Below, piece by piece: positions 9,621-18,857 of a stretch of DNA of 64,000 bases (its first letter is position 1; each line of letters opens with the position of its first letter). The position numbers and the translations under genes are program-made. Source of the DNA: Pelagibacterales bacterium SAG-MED39. Lineage in GTDB: Bacteria; Pseudomonadota; Alphaproteobacteria; Pelagibacterales; Pelagibacteraceae. The stretch is from assembly GCA_014653625.1 (NCBI GenBank), contig JACWEI010000001.1, positions 1-64,000 of the forward strand, given 5' to 3'. The notes below the pieces were generated by a model. The model was not told the origin of the DNA. It saw only the letters and a list, made by a program, of their open reading frames with translations, and did no database searches.

Positions 9621-10826
9621 TTAATTATTATTTTTTGTTCTTTTTCTTCCAATAAGTTGTGTCAATGAGTCTACCATTGTGTCAGAGGCTTTAAATATAT
9701 CTATGCTTTTAAACTCATGGGAAATATTTTTTTCTGGATTTGTTTTATCTTCTACTACAATACCTTTATCAGGTGAATTATCTTTTATATAAATTAATAT
9801 CAACCATTCTTCATCTTCTGACTCATCCCATTTAATAAAAATTTCACCCGTCTCGAACCTTCTATCTATGCATCTGAAAATAGACATGTTTCTTGTAATG
9901 TGTCTTTTATTTAATTGAAATACTAAGCTACTAGCACTTCTATAAAAACTTTCTAAGGCAAATTCAATTTTTTGTCTTGCTAAGGTATATTCTTTTTCTT
10001 TAGATAGTAAGGTTTCTCTGTCTTCATCCCCTTGAAGTTTCACTCCAAGAGCCTCCACTCTCTCTTTAATTTTTTGATCCCTTATAATTCTATATTTTTC
10101 TTTAAGTTTATCAATTCTCTCCTGAAGCCCTGAATAATCTTCTCTTCTTTCTCTTAAAGAAATCTTTTCAAGTCTTTCTAATTCTTTAACTTCCCTAATT
10201 CTAAATTTTTCTATTTGCTTATCTAATTTTAATTGCTGTAAAAATTGCTTTTGTTTTTCTGCTTGCTCTATTCTTAAAATAGCCTGCTCCTTTCTTAAAA
10301 AAAGTTTTATATCTTTTGTTCTTTGTTTTTCTAATCTAGCTTCATCTTTTAAAGCTTGTTCTTTTAATCTTAATCTCAAATCCTCATCTTGTCTTTTTTT
10401 CTTTTCGATCTCAATTTTTTCTTTTCTTTCAGTCTCAATCTTTTCTAATTTCAATCTTCTTTTTTCATCATCTTTTAAAATTTTATAATTTGAAATTGTT
10501 TCAGAAATTTTATCAAAAAAACTCTGAATATATCTTTCTAAATTAAAATTAATTTGAAAATTTAATCGAGGTTTTAAAGATAATTGTAGTTTTACTAATT
10601 TTAAAACAAAACTTTCATTTTGCTTTTTTTTGATATTTGAATAAATATTTATCCTTTTATTATCTCTAAGATTATTATTTTTTATTTTTTTAAGTTTCTT
10701 TTTTAAAAATTTTTTCTTTTTTTTTGTAGTTTTTTTATACCTATTTTTGTATTTTTTTTTTAAAACTTTTTTTTTAAAACTTTTTGATTTTTTTGTTTTT
10801 TTTGATTTTTTTGATTTTTTTTTCAT
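9621..10826 (-). CDS. Lys-rich, coiled-coil protein of unknown function (start refined to MKKKSKK)
   Basis: Intact ORF (track start at 10850); Lys/Ser-rich N terminus, long charged helix, compact C-terminal domain. Confidence 0.65.
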   Translation of the reverse strand: MKKKSKKSKKTKKSKSFKKKVLKKKYKNRYKKTTKKKKKFLKKKLKKIKNNNLRDNKRINIYSNIKKKQNESFVLKLVKLQLSLKPRLNFQINFNLERYIQSFFDKISETISNYKILKDDEKRRLKLEKIETERKEKIEIEKKKRQDEDLRLRLKEQALKDEARLEKQRTKDIKLFLRKEQAILRIEQAEKQKQFLQQLKLDKQIEKFRIREVKELERLEKISLRERREDYSGLQERIDKLKEKYRIIRDQKIKERVEALGVKLQGDEDRETLLSKEKEYTLARQKIEFALESFYRSASSLVFQLNKRHITRNMSIFRCIDRRFETGEIFIKWDESEDEEWLILIYIKDNSPDKGIVVEDKTNPEKNISHEFKSIDIFKASDTMVDSLTQLIGRKRTKNNN

Positions 10827-10854
10827 TTTAAAGAAGCTTAATACTATCAATAAT

Positions 10855-12042
10855 TTATTGATAAATATAGTCTCTAGTCACAGGAGTTGATTTATAATTT
10901 TTTGTAAGTTGAAATTGATATACAACTTGGTCTCCCCATTTGAATGCCATTTCACATCCTGCAAGATAAAATTCCCACATTCTAAAAAATTTTTCATCAA
11001 ACATTTTAATAATTTTGTGCTTATTTTTTAAGCAATTTTCCTTCCAGTGTCTCAAAGTATGAGAGTAATGTAGTCTCAGAACCTCAATATCAGTAACGAT
11101 TAAGCCTGCTTTTTCTATGGGAGTTGTTACCTCGCTTAAGCTAGGTGTATATCCTCCTGGAAAAATATATTTTGTTATCCATGGATGTGGGTCTCTAGGT
11201 GGATTTACTGAACCTATAGTATGTATTAATGAAATACCATCTTCTTTTAATAGATTTTCCACTTGTTTGAAAAATTTTTTGTAAAATTTTCTTCCAACAT
11301 GTTCAAACATACCAACACTTACAATTCTATCAAATTTTTCATTGAGCTCTCTATAATCCATTAATTTGAATTTTACCTGATTTTCCAAATTCAAATCTTT
11401 GGCTTTTCGTTTACAATGACTTAATTGGTTTTCAGACAATGTAATTCCTGTAACTTCACACTTTGCACTTTTTGCTATATCTATTGCCAATGATCCCCAG
11501 CCACACCCTATATCTAAAACTTTTTGATTAGGTTTAATATCTAATTTTTTTATAATGTGTTGGATCTTATTATTTTGAGCTGTTTCTAAACTATCATTTT
11601 CATTTTTAAAGTAAGCGCAAGAGTATTGTCTTTTTGGATCCAGGAATAAATCATATAAATCATCAGATATATCATAATGATGAGATACATTCATTTTAGA
11701 TTTTTTTATAAAATTAAAGTTTGTTAAATACCTATATGAACCTCTAAGTCTGTTCATTAAATAACTTAAAAAATTTAAATCACTTCTTCCAAAATTCATT
11801 AATGCTAAATCCAAAAAATCTGTAAGAGTTCCATTTTCGATAATTATTTGTCCATCTGTGTACGCTTCACCAAAATACAAATCAGGGTGAAATAATAATT
11901 TATAATGTAGTTTTTTATTTAAAATTTTTAATTTTATAGGATTGTTACCAGGGTTTCCTATAATATAATCTTTTAAATTTGCATCTGTAAGTATGAACCC
12001 ACCTTTTTTAAAAACTTTGTTTAAAAAACTTGCTAATTGCAT
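10855..12042 (-). CDS. cfa: Cyclopropane-fatty-acyl-phospholipid synthase family SAM methyltransferase
   Basis: VLDIGCGWGSLAIDIA, GITLSENQ, RQYSCAYF, HTIGSVNPPRDPHPWITKYIFPGGYTPSL. Confidence 0.92.
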   Translation of the reverse strand: MQLASFLNKVFKKGGFILTDANLKDYIIGNPGNNPIKLKILNKKLHYKLLFHPDLYFGEAYTDGQIIIENGTLTDFLDLALMNFGRSDLNFLSYLMNRLRGSYRYLTNFNFIKKSKMNVSHHYDISDDLYDLFLDPKRQYSCAYFKNENDSLETAQNNKIQHIIKKLDIKPNQKVLDIGCGWGSLAIDIAKSAKCEVTGITLSENQLSHCKRKAKDLNLENQVKFKLMDYRELNEKFDRIVSVGMFEHVGRKFYKKFFKQVENLLKEDGISLIHTIGSVNPPRDPHPWITKYIFPGGYTPSLSEVTTPIEKAGLIVTDIEVLRLHYSHTLRHWKENCLKNKHKIIKMFDEKFFRMWEFYLAGCEMAFKWGDQVVYQFQLTKNYKSTPVTRDYIYQ

Positions 12043-12043
12043 T

Positions 12044-12928
12044 TTAAGCTGCCATTGGTGACTTTGTTGTAAATTTAAGATCTTTTAAATTTTTCATTAA
12101 ATCTTTTTCTTCGTCAAAATTTAACAGTTTAAGAGGTGGTAAAATATTTTTGTAAATTTTATTTTCTTGTGAATAGAATGTGTGTAATCCAGAAATCAAA
12201 TTATATTTATCAAAAACACTTCTTACATTACATAATTTTTGGTTAAATGATTGAGGATTGTGAGAAAAAAAATCATCGTAAACCTTTCGAGATAATTGTG
12301 CCGTAACATTACATGTGGCCGTGATTATTCCCGAGCAACCCATCTCTAAACCCTTCAATAATTTTAACTCTGATCCTGGTAAAATTGAAAAATTATCTAG
12401 ATCTAAATTTTCAAATAAATTATATGAGCTATCTTTCACGCCAACTATTTGATTGGGAAATTTTTTTACAAGTTTTTGAACACAATCTACACTAAATTTG
12501 TAGCCACAAAGTTTTTCAAAATTATAAAGAATAATTTCAGACTCAGGTATAGACTCTACAATTTTAGTATAAAATTCAATTACTTCGCTATCCCCATAAA
12601 TATAATAAGCTGGTGGCATTATTAAAAATTTTTTGAAACCTAATGAAGATGCTATTTTCATTAAATTTATAGTTTCAGCCAAAGAATTCAATCCCGTACC
12701 TACAATAAAGTTTTTTTTAAATTTACTTAACGAAAGCTGGTTTAATAATTTGATTTTTTCAACCACTGGAATAAGTTGAGCTTGGCCTGTGCTTCCAAAA
12801 ATAGCCACACCATGACATCCCTGATCAATAATATTTTCAGAGTGTAAAATCGTTTTTTCAACATTAAGACTTAAATCCTCATTTAAGATTGACAGTCCTG
12901 CCGCATATATACCTTTAATTTTTGACAT
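12044..12928 (-). CDS. Dihydrodipicolinate synthase/N-acetylneuraminate lyase superfamily aldolase (divergent)
   Basis: TIM-barrel DapA-like; GVKDSS Schiff-base Lys; IFGSTGQ in place of GTTGE. Confidence 0.8.
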   Translation of the reverse strand: MSKIKGIYAAGLSILNEDLSLNVEKTILHSENIIDQGCHGVAIFGSTGQAQLIPVVEKIKLLNQLSLSKFKKNFIVGTGLNSLAETINLMKIASSLGFKKFLIMPPAYYIYGDSEVIEFYTKIVESIPESEIILYNFEKLCGYKFSVDCVQKLVKKFPNQIVGVKDSSYNLFENLDLDNFSILPGSELKLLKGLEMGCSGIITATCNVTAQLSRKVYDDFFSHNPQSFNQKLCNVRSVFDKYNLISGLHTFYSQENKIYKNILPPLKLLNFDEEKDLMKNLKDLKFTTKSPMAA

Positions 12929-12967
12929 AAATTTTTATTAAATAAGTATAATAGAAAAGTTATTTTT

Positions 12968-13894
12968 ATGAAAACAGGAATTTTCTTAAGTTATAAGGGC
13001 CTAGGTGCAAATCTATTGCATTTAAGTTACTGTCACGAAATAGCTAAAAAATTCGGACCAGTTAGCTTAATTACATTAAATCCAAAGTTAAATGAGATAT
13101 TAAAAGACGACCCAAATTTTAATGAGGTAATATATTTAAATAAATTTCATAAAAAAATTACAGATATTTTTCATTTATCAAAATTTCTGAGAACATTAAA
13201 TTTAAAGAATTTTTTTATATTTTATCCAAGCTTAAGATATTTATTGTCTAGCAAAATCGCTGGGATAGAAAATATATATCATTACCCTTTGTTTAAAAAA
13301 AAAAGTTTACATTTAGTTAAGACAGCCAAGATCTTTACTGAAAAAAGTTTAGGTATTAAAGAATGTCCTACCGAAACAAAAATTTTTATTAATGATGAAA
13401 AAATTAAAGACCTAAAAAAAAATGATTTAAAAAAAGTTATCCTTGGTATTGGTTCTTCTGGTCCTACTACAAAATGGGGATATAAAAATTATTCTGCTCT
13501 AATAAGAAAGCTAAACAATATTAGAAGGACATATTTTTATTTACTTTGTGGCTCTAACGAAAGTGAAGATGCCCAAAAAATAATTCAAGAAGTTGGAAAA
13601 GAAACATGTGAGTCATTGAGCAACAAAAGTATATCTGAAGTAAAACATTATATTGCACAAAGTAAAATTTATATTGGAAATGACTCATTTGGCCATCACA
13701 TATCTTGTCAGCTAGGCAAACCAAGTTTTATTATTTTACTTGATACACCTAGAGCTTATTCAGATTATAGTGTTAATCAAAAAAGAATTATTCCACCAGG
13801 TATAGATCTTGATAACATTACTCATGACTCTAGACTAGATCCAAATACAATTTCTGTAGATAAAGTTTTAGATAAAGTAAAGGAATTTATTTAA
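12968..13894 (+). CDS. Glycosyltransferase family 9 (heptosyltransferase-like)
   Basis: LGANLLHLSYCHEIAKKF, IGNDSFGHHISCQLGKPSFII (GT9 donor-site region). Confidence 0.75.
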   Translation: MKTGIFLSYKGLGANLLHLSYCHEIAKKFGPVSLITLNPKLNEILKDDPNFNEVIYLNKFHKKITDIFHLSKFLRTLNLKNFFIFYPSLRYLLSSKIAGIENIYHYPLFKKKSLHLVKTAKIFTEKSLGIKECPTETKIFINDEKIKDLKKNDLKKVILGIGSSGPTTKWGYKNYSALIRKLNNIRRTYFYLLCGSNESEDAQKIIQEVGKETCESLSNKSISEVKHYIAQSKIYIGNDSFGHHISCQLGKPSFIILLDTPRAYSDYSVNQKRIIPPGIDLDNITHDSRLDPNTISVDKVLDKVKEFI

Positions 13895-14390
13895 TTTCCT
13901 CCATCAAAACATCTCTAGCCTCATTTACAATAGATGATAGTCTAGAAGTTTCTGGAGATACATCGGGGTGTATTTTTTTTTGGATTTTAAGATAAGCTTT
14001 ATTAATGTCCTGTTTATTTAATTTTTTTTTTTCATCTAAATTTAATATCTTACAAGACTCCGAAACAGACAGGTTGGAAAAATTTTTATTTTGAGTATTA
14101 TTGAATGAAAATCTTCCACTTCTTCTTAGTGTTTGAATTAATCTAAAAAGAGATATCAATTGGAAAATAGATAATCCTTTTAATTTTAATAGTGCCAAAC
14201 TTGCTAGAGTAAGAGGTAAGCTTAACAAGAATCTTCCACCAATAGCAAATAAAATTGCTAAAACAATTAAACCTAAAATTATTACAAATCTGAGACTTTT
14301 TGATATCTTTTTTGATGAAATATTGGTTATAAATTTTAGTAGAAAATAAAGAATGGTTAATATAACTAATGTATAAATTATAATATTCAT
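13887..14390 (-). CDS. Membrane-anchored J-domain protein, Tim14/Pam18-like (start refined to MNIII)
   Basis: N-terminal TM segments; C-terminal SCKILNLDEKKKLNKQDINKAYLKIQKKIHPDVSPETSRLSSIVNEARDVLMEEIK with HPD motif. Confidence 0.75.
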   Translation of the reverse strand: MNIIIYTLVILTILYFLLKFITNISSKKISKSLRFVIILGLIVLAILFAIGGRFLLSLPLTLASLALLKLKGLSIFQLISLFRLIQTLRRSGRFSFNNTQNKNFSNLSVSESCKILNLDEKKKLNKQDINKAYLKIQKKIHPDVSPETSRLSSIVNEARDVLMEEIK

Positions 14391-14405
14391 ATATCTCTCA
14401 GTACA

Positions 14406-16481
14406 ATGAAAGTACCACAACTTAGAAAAAAGTCAGAAATAAAATCTTGTCACAATGTAACATGGGAAGATAACTATAGTTGGATACATCAAAAAGATAT
14501 TTTAGAAGTTTTAAAGGATAAAAATAAATTAAATAGTGAGGTTAAAAGATATCTTGAACAAGAGAATTCTTTTGCAGATTATCATTTAAAGGATACTCGG
14601 GATCTTCAAAAAAAATTATTTGATGAAATAAAAGGAAGAATTAAACTTGATGATGAATCTCTTCCTTACAAAGATCATACGTATGAATATTGGACCAAAA
14701 CTACAACTAAAGGTAATTATTCAATAAAACTTAGAAAAAAAAATAATACTAATAAAGTAGAGGAAATTTGGAATGGTGACAAAGAAAAAGAAAAATTAGG
14801 TGTTGAGTATTTTGGTGTAGGCGATTTAGAAGTTAGTCATAACGATAAATTACTTGGATACTCTTTAGATACTAAAGGTTCTGAGTATTACACTATTTTT
14901 ATTAAAGACATAAGTACTAATAAAACAATCACAAAAGAGATACCAGATACTTCAGGAAGCATCACTTTTAGTTTAGATGATAAATATATTTTTTATTCCA
15001 AACTAGATAAAAATCACCGAGCGAGACAAATTTTTAGGCATAGGATAGGAAATTTAGATGATGGAGATGAATTAATCTTCGAGGAAAAAAGTGAAGCATT
15101 CACTGTAAGTATAAGTCTTAGTTCAGATGAAAAATATTATTTTATTTCAACCTCAGATCACAATACCTCTGAACAATATTATTTTAAAGTTGAAGAAAAA
15201 AAGCCTAATCCAAAATTAATTTTAAAAAGAGAAAAAGGAATTTTATATTCAATAAATTCCTGGGATAAAAAATTTTACAATCATACAAACAAAGGTGCTG
15301 AGGATTTTAAAATTGATATTTCAAATAGTCTTGAAAAACAAAATTGGCAAACTTTTATTCCAGCAAAAAATGAGGTTTTGATTGGAGGTTGTATTTTTTT
15401 AAAAAATTGGATAATTCGCTCTGAAACCTCAAATGCTTTAGATAAATTATTTGTAAGAAATATTTCTAATAATATAGAAGAGGAATTGGTTATTTCTGAT
15501 GAGATCGTTTGTGTGCCAAATATTTCATTGAGACAAAAAGATAAAAATACAGATGAAATTTATGTTGGATATTCATCTCCAAAAACACCCTCAAGGGTTT
15601 ATCTGTATAATCTTGCGCAAAAATCAAAAAAACTAGTTAAAGAACAAGAAATTCCCTCAGGTCATAATTCTAATAATTATATCGTAGAAAGAGTTGACTT
15701 TAAATCACACGATGGAAGAATTGTTCCTCTAACAATCACAAGACACAAAAAAACTAAATTAGATGGATCTGCTAATTTACTTTTATATGGTTATGGTTCT
15801 TATGGAAGTTCAATGAGTCCAAATTTTTCTACAATAAGATTAAGTCTTATTGACAGAAATATAATTTGGGCAACTGCACATATAAGAGGTGGGATGGAAA
15901 AAGGCATGAAGTGGTGGAAAGAAGGTAAACTTACTAATAAAAAAAATACTTTTAAAGACTACATTAGTGCAGCAAAATATTTAATTGATAATAAATATTC
16001 CTCAAAAGGAAAAATAATTGGAATGGGTGGATCAGCTGGAGGATTATTAATGGGGGCTGTGGTTAATCAAGCCCCCGAGTTGTTTTTAGGAATAATAATG
16101 GCAGTACCGTTTGTTGACTCTTTGACAACTAATCTTGATCATTCTCTACCTTTAACTATTGGTGAATTTGATGAATTTGGTAATGCAAAAGAGAACAAGG
16201 AACATTTTGATTATATATTTTCATACGCTCCATATAATAATATCAAAAAAATGGATTATCCTCATATTTTAATTACAACTAGCTTAAGCGACAATAGAGT
16301 ATTATTTGATGAACCAACAAAATTTACAGCTAAACTAAGAGATTATAAAACCGATAATAATTTATTATTATTAAAAACCGAAATGAATGCTGGTCATGGT
16401 GGAAAATCTGGAAGAGATGGAGCTATCGAAGAAATAGCTCTTGATTATGCTTTTGCACTCAAAATTTCAAAAAAAAATTAA
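14406..16481 (+). CDS. ptrB: Oligopeptidase B / prolyl oligopeptidase family serine peptidase
   Basis: GMGGSAGGLLMGAVVNQAPELF, SDNRV, NAGHGGKSGR catalytic regions. Confidence 0.92.
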   Translation: MKVPQLRKKSEIKSCHNVTWEDNYSWIHQKDILEVLKDKNKLNSEVKRYLEQENSFADYHLKDTRDLQKKLFDEIKGRIKLDDESLPYKDHTYEYWTKTTTKGNYSIKLRKKNNTNKVEEIWNGDKEKEKLGVEYFGVGDLEVSHNDKLLGYSLDTKGSEYYTIFIKDISTNKTITKEIPDTSGSITFSLDDKYIFYSKLDKNHRARQIFRHRIGNLDDGDELIFEEKSEAFTVSISLSSDEKYYFISTSDHNTSEQYYFKVEEKKPNPKLILKREKGILYSINSWDKKFYNHTNKGAEDFKIDISNSLEKQNWQTFIPAKNEVLIGGCIFLKNWIIRSETSNALDKLFVRNISNNIEEELVISDEIVCVPNISLRQKDKNTDEIYVGYSSPKTPSRVYLYNLAQKSKKLVKEQEIPSGHNSNNYIVERVDFKSHDGRIVPLTITRHKKTKLDGSANLLLYGYGSYGSSMSPNFSTIRLSLIDRNIIWATAHIRGGMEKGMKWWKEGKLTNKKNTFKDYISAAKYLIDNKYSSKGKIIGMGGSAGGLLMGAVVNQAPELFLGIIMAVPFVDSLTTNLDHSLPLTIGEFDEFGNAKENKEHFDYIFSYAPYNNIKKMDYPHILITTSLSDNRVLFDEPTKFTAKLRDYKTDNNLLLLKTEMNAGHGGKSGRDGAIEEIALDYAFALKISKKN

Positions 16482-16524
16482 ATATATAATATTGAAAATA
16501 TTAATTTAGTTCCTACATACTAAA

Positions 16525-16562
16525 TGCAAGTTGCCTAATGGAACTTGCAAAAATAAACTTGC
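16525..16562 (+). promoter_or_regulatory. Candidate structured 5' leader of ibpA (possible RNA thermometer)
   Basis: tgcaagtt(g)cc-taat-gg-aacttgca stem with bulged G; second aacttgc copy at 16556-16562. Confidence 0.35.
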
Positions 16563-16580
16563 TTAACAAAGGAGAATATT

Positions 16581-17027
16581 ATGACAAGTAAGGACCTATC
16601 TATATTTAATTCACTTAGGCCTTTTTCAATTGGTTTTGATGATATGTTTGATCAATTTGAAAATATGCTAGGAAACGGGGCTTTGACAATGCAGTCAAAC
16701 TACCCGCCCTACAATATCAGAAAGACTGGCAAAGATAATTATGCAATTGAAATTGCTTTAGCTGGTTTTAATAGAAAGGATGTTGAAGTTGAATTTGAAG
16801 ATAATTTATTGACAGTAAAAACAAAACAAGTCAATAAGTCTGAGGATAAGAATGCCGATGGAGAAATTATTCATAAAGGTATTTCTCAAAGACAATTCGC
16901 AAGATCGTTTACTATTGCAGATGACGTAAAAGTTGATGGTGCTCAACTTAAAGATGGTTTATTAACAATATCTTGTGAAAGAATTATTCCTGAGCATAAA
17001 AAGAAAAAACTTATTGAAATTAAATAA
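16581..17027 (+). CDS. ibpA: Small heat shock protein Hsp20/IbpA
   Basis: NYPPYNIRKTGKDNYAIEIALAGFNRKDVEVEFEDNLLTVKTK; alpha-crystallin domain; SD aaaggag. Confidence 0.93.
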   Translation: MTSKDLSIFNSLRPFSIGFDDMFDQFENMLGNGALTMQSNYPPYNIRKTGKDNYAIEIALAGFNRKDVEVEFEDNLLTVKTKQVNKSEDKNADGEIIHKGISQRQFARSFTIADDVKVDGAQLKDGLLTISCERIIPEHKKKKLIEIK

Positions 17028-17040
17028 GCAAACCCTTGCT

Positions 17041-17061
17041 TGCGGAGATTAATTCTCCGCA
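17041..17061 (+). terminator. Hairpin after ibpA (possible terminator, no clear U-tract)
   Basis: tgcggaga-ttaat-tctccgca. Confidence 0.45.
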
Positions 17062-17068
17062 GGTAAAT

Positions 17069-17374
17069 TTAGAAACACCCTTTTGTAACGAAGCCAATTA
17101 CTATTCCATTGGTATTTATTTCAAATTTTCTTTCACAGGAAATACCATATTTTTTTGTTTTATATATTATTTCCATATTCCCTTTCTCATTTTTATAATC
17201 CTCGGTAGGTTTTCCAAGGTCTATTTTGAGCTCACTTAATGATTTGCCGATATATTTGCTTAATTTTTGATTTTCTTTTTCCACAATAGAATCAGTTTTA
17301 TTTTTAATTGTTTGACAGTTCGATAAGATAAAACTTAAAGAAAGAATTAGGATAATTATTTTGAATTTTTTCAC
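17069..17374 (-). CDS. Small lipoprotein of unknown function
   Basis: Lipobox-type signal LSFILSNC; intact ORF. Confidence 0.65.
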   Translation of the reverse strand: MKKFKIIILILSLSFILSNCQTIKNKTDSIVEKENQKLSKYIGKSLSELKIDLGKPTEDYKNEKGNMEIIYKTKKYGISCERKFEINTNGIVIGFVTKGCF

Positions 17375-17500
17375 ATTTTTATATTAACAGTGAAATTGTA
17401 GCGTAAATATAAACTTTTAAGTTGTATATTGTGAATAAAGCAACATTTTACAAAGTATTTTTAAAAAGAATCGAATACCAACATATCAATAGGAGGAAAA

Positions 17501-18811
17501 ATGTTAGAAAAATATTTTGAATATAAAAAACATAAAACAAACTTTAAAACTGAGGTAATTGCTGGAGTTACAACTTTTTTAACAATGGCATACATCATGT
17601 TTTTAAACCCTTTCATACTTTCTGGTGAGTTTGCTGGACCCGAAAAAGGTTTTTTTGATTTTGGAGCAGTTTTTACAGCCACAATTGTAGCAACTGCATT
17701 AGCTTGTTTCATAATGGCTTTTTATGGAAAAACTTGGCCAATTGGTCTCGCCCCTGGGATGGGAATCAATGCATTTGTGGCATTTGGAGTCGTAGCAGGT
17801 ATGGGCTATACACCTCAAGCGGCATTAGGAGCTGTTTTAGTTGCAGGTATATTATTTTTAATTATCTCTCTTACTCCAATTAGAGCATGGTTAATTAATT
17901 CAATTCCTAGAAGTTTAAAACTTGGTATTGGAGCTGGAATTGGTTTGTTCTTAGCTATAATTGGCCTAGAAATAATGGGAGTAGTTGCTGATCATCCAGT
18001 AACCCTAGTGACTTTAGGAGATATAAAAAATCCATTAATAATCTTAGGCTGTTTAGCGTTTGTGTCTATGATTGTTATGGAAAAACTAAACATAAAAGGA
18101 AATATAATTATTGGTATTATTGCTTTTAGTATTATTGCTTGGGGATCAGGGCTAGCAAAATTTAATGGTGTTGTGGGAAGTATTCCTCCAATGACATATT
18201 TAATGGATTTTGATTTGACAGCCGCATTCACTGCTGGAATGTCAACAGTAATATTTACTCTTTTGTTTATAGATTTTTTTGATACTGCCGGAACTTTAAC
18301 GTCAGTAGCCAATGTTGCCGGAAAAGTTGATAAAAATGGGAAAGTTCAAGATATAGAAAAAGCTATGATGTCTGATAGTGTTGGAACAGTTGCAGGTGCT
18401 CTAATGGGTACTACTACAGTAACAAGTTACGTAGAATCTGGTGCTGGAGTTAAAGCTGGTGGCAGAACCGGAATGACTTCTTTAGTTATTGGAGTATTAT
18501 TTTTAGCTTGTTTGTTTCTTTCGCCACTTGCTACAAGTCTACCAAAAGAAATAGATGGGGCAGCGCTTCTCTATGTGGCTGTATTATTTGTAAGAAATAT
18601 TACTGATATAGAATGGGATGACATTGGAGAGTCTGCACCGGCTGTCTTAGCTATGATTGCAATGCCCTTAACATACAGTATAAGTAATGGTATTGCGCTG
18701 GCATTTATTTCTTACGCTTTAATCAAAATATTTACTGGAAAGTTTTCTTCAACTTCCCCTGCAATTTGGGTTATCGCTATTTTAAGTTTTATAAGTTTTG
18801 TTGTTGCTTAA
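17501..18811 (+). CDS. NCS2-family purine permease (AzgA/PbuG-like)
   Basis: GVTTFLTMAYIMFLNP, PIGLAPGMGINAFVAFGVV, FFDTAGTL; SD aggagg. Confidence 0.9.
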   Translation: MLEKYFEYKKHKTNFKTEVIAGVTTFLTMAYIMFLNPFILSGEFAGPEKGFFDFGAVFTATIVATALACFIMAFYGKTWPIGLAPGMGINAFVAFGVVAGMGYTPQAALGAVLVAGILFLIISLTPIRAWLINSIPRSLKLGIGAGIGLFLAIIGLEIMGVVADHPVTLVTLGDIKNPLIILGCLAFVSMIVMEKLNIKGNIIIGIIAFSIIAWGSGLAKFNGVVGSIPPMTYLMDFDLTAAFTAGMSTVIFTLLFIDFFDTAGTLTSVANVAGKVDKNGKVQDIEKAMMSDSVGTVAGALMGTTTVTSYVESGAGVKAGGRTGMTSLVIGVLFLACLFLSPLATSLPKEIDGAALLYVAVLFVRNITDIEWDDIGESAPAVLAMIAMPLTYSISNGIALAFISYALIKIFTGKFSSTSPAIWVIAILSFISFVVA

Positions 18812-18822
18812 ATAAATTTATT

Positions 18823-18857
18823 AATAGGGCTAGTTTAATCTAGCCCTATTTATTTTT
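18823..18857. terminator. Bidirectional intrinsic terminator between permease and phosphoribosyltransferase
   Basis: aatagggctag-tttaat-ctagccctatt, 11-bp stem plus T-rich tract; overlaps the minus-strand stop codon. Confidence 0.85.

Noticed and set aside
17036-17239. Plus-strand ORF after ibpA
   Set aside because: Overlaps the ibpA 3' hairpin and is antisense to a lipoprotein gene with a proper lipobox signal.
17375-17500. Possible purine riboswitch upstream of the NCS2 permease
   Set aside because: The leader lacks the purine-aptamer core (conserved loop-loop and junction sequences); only a normal SD is seen.
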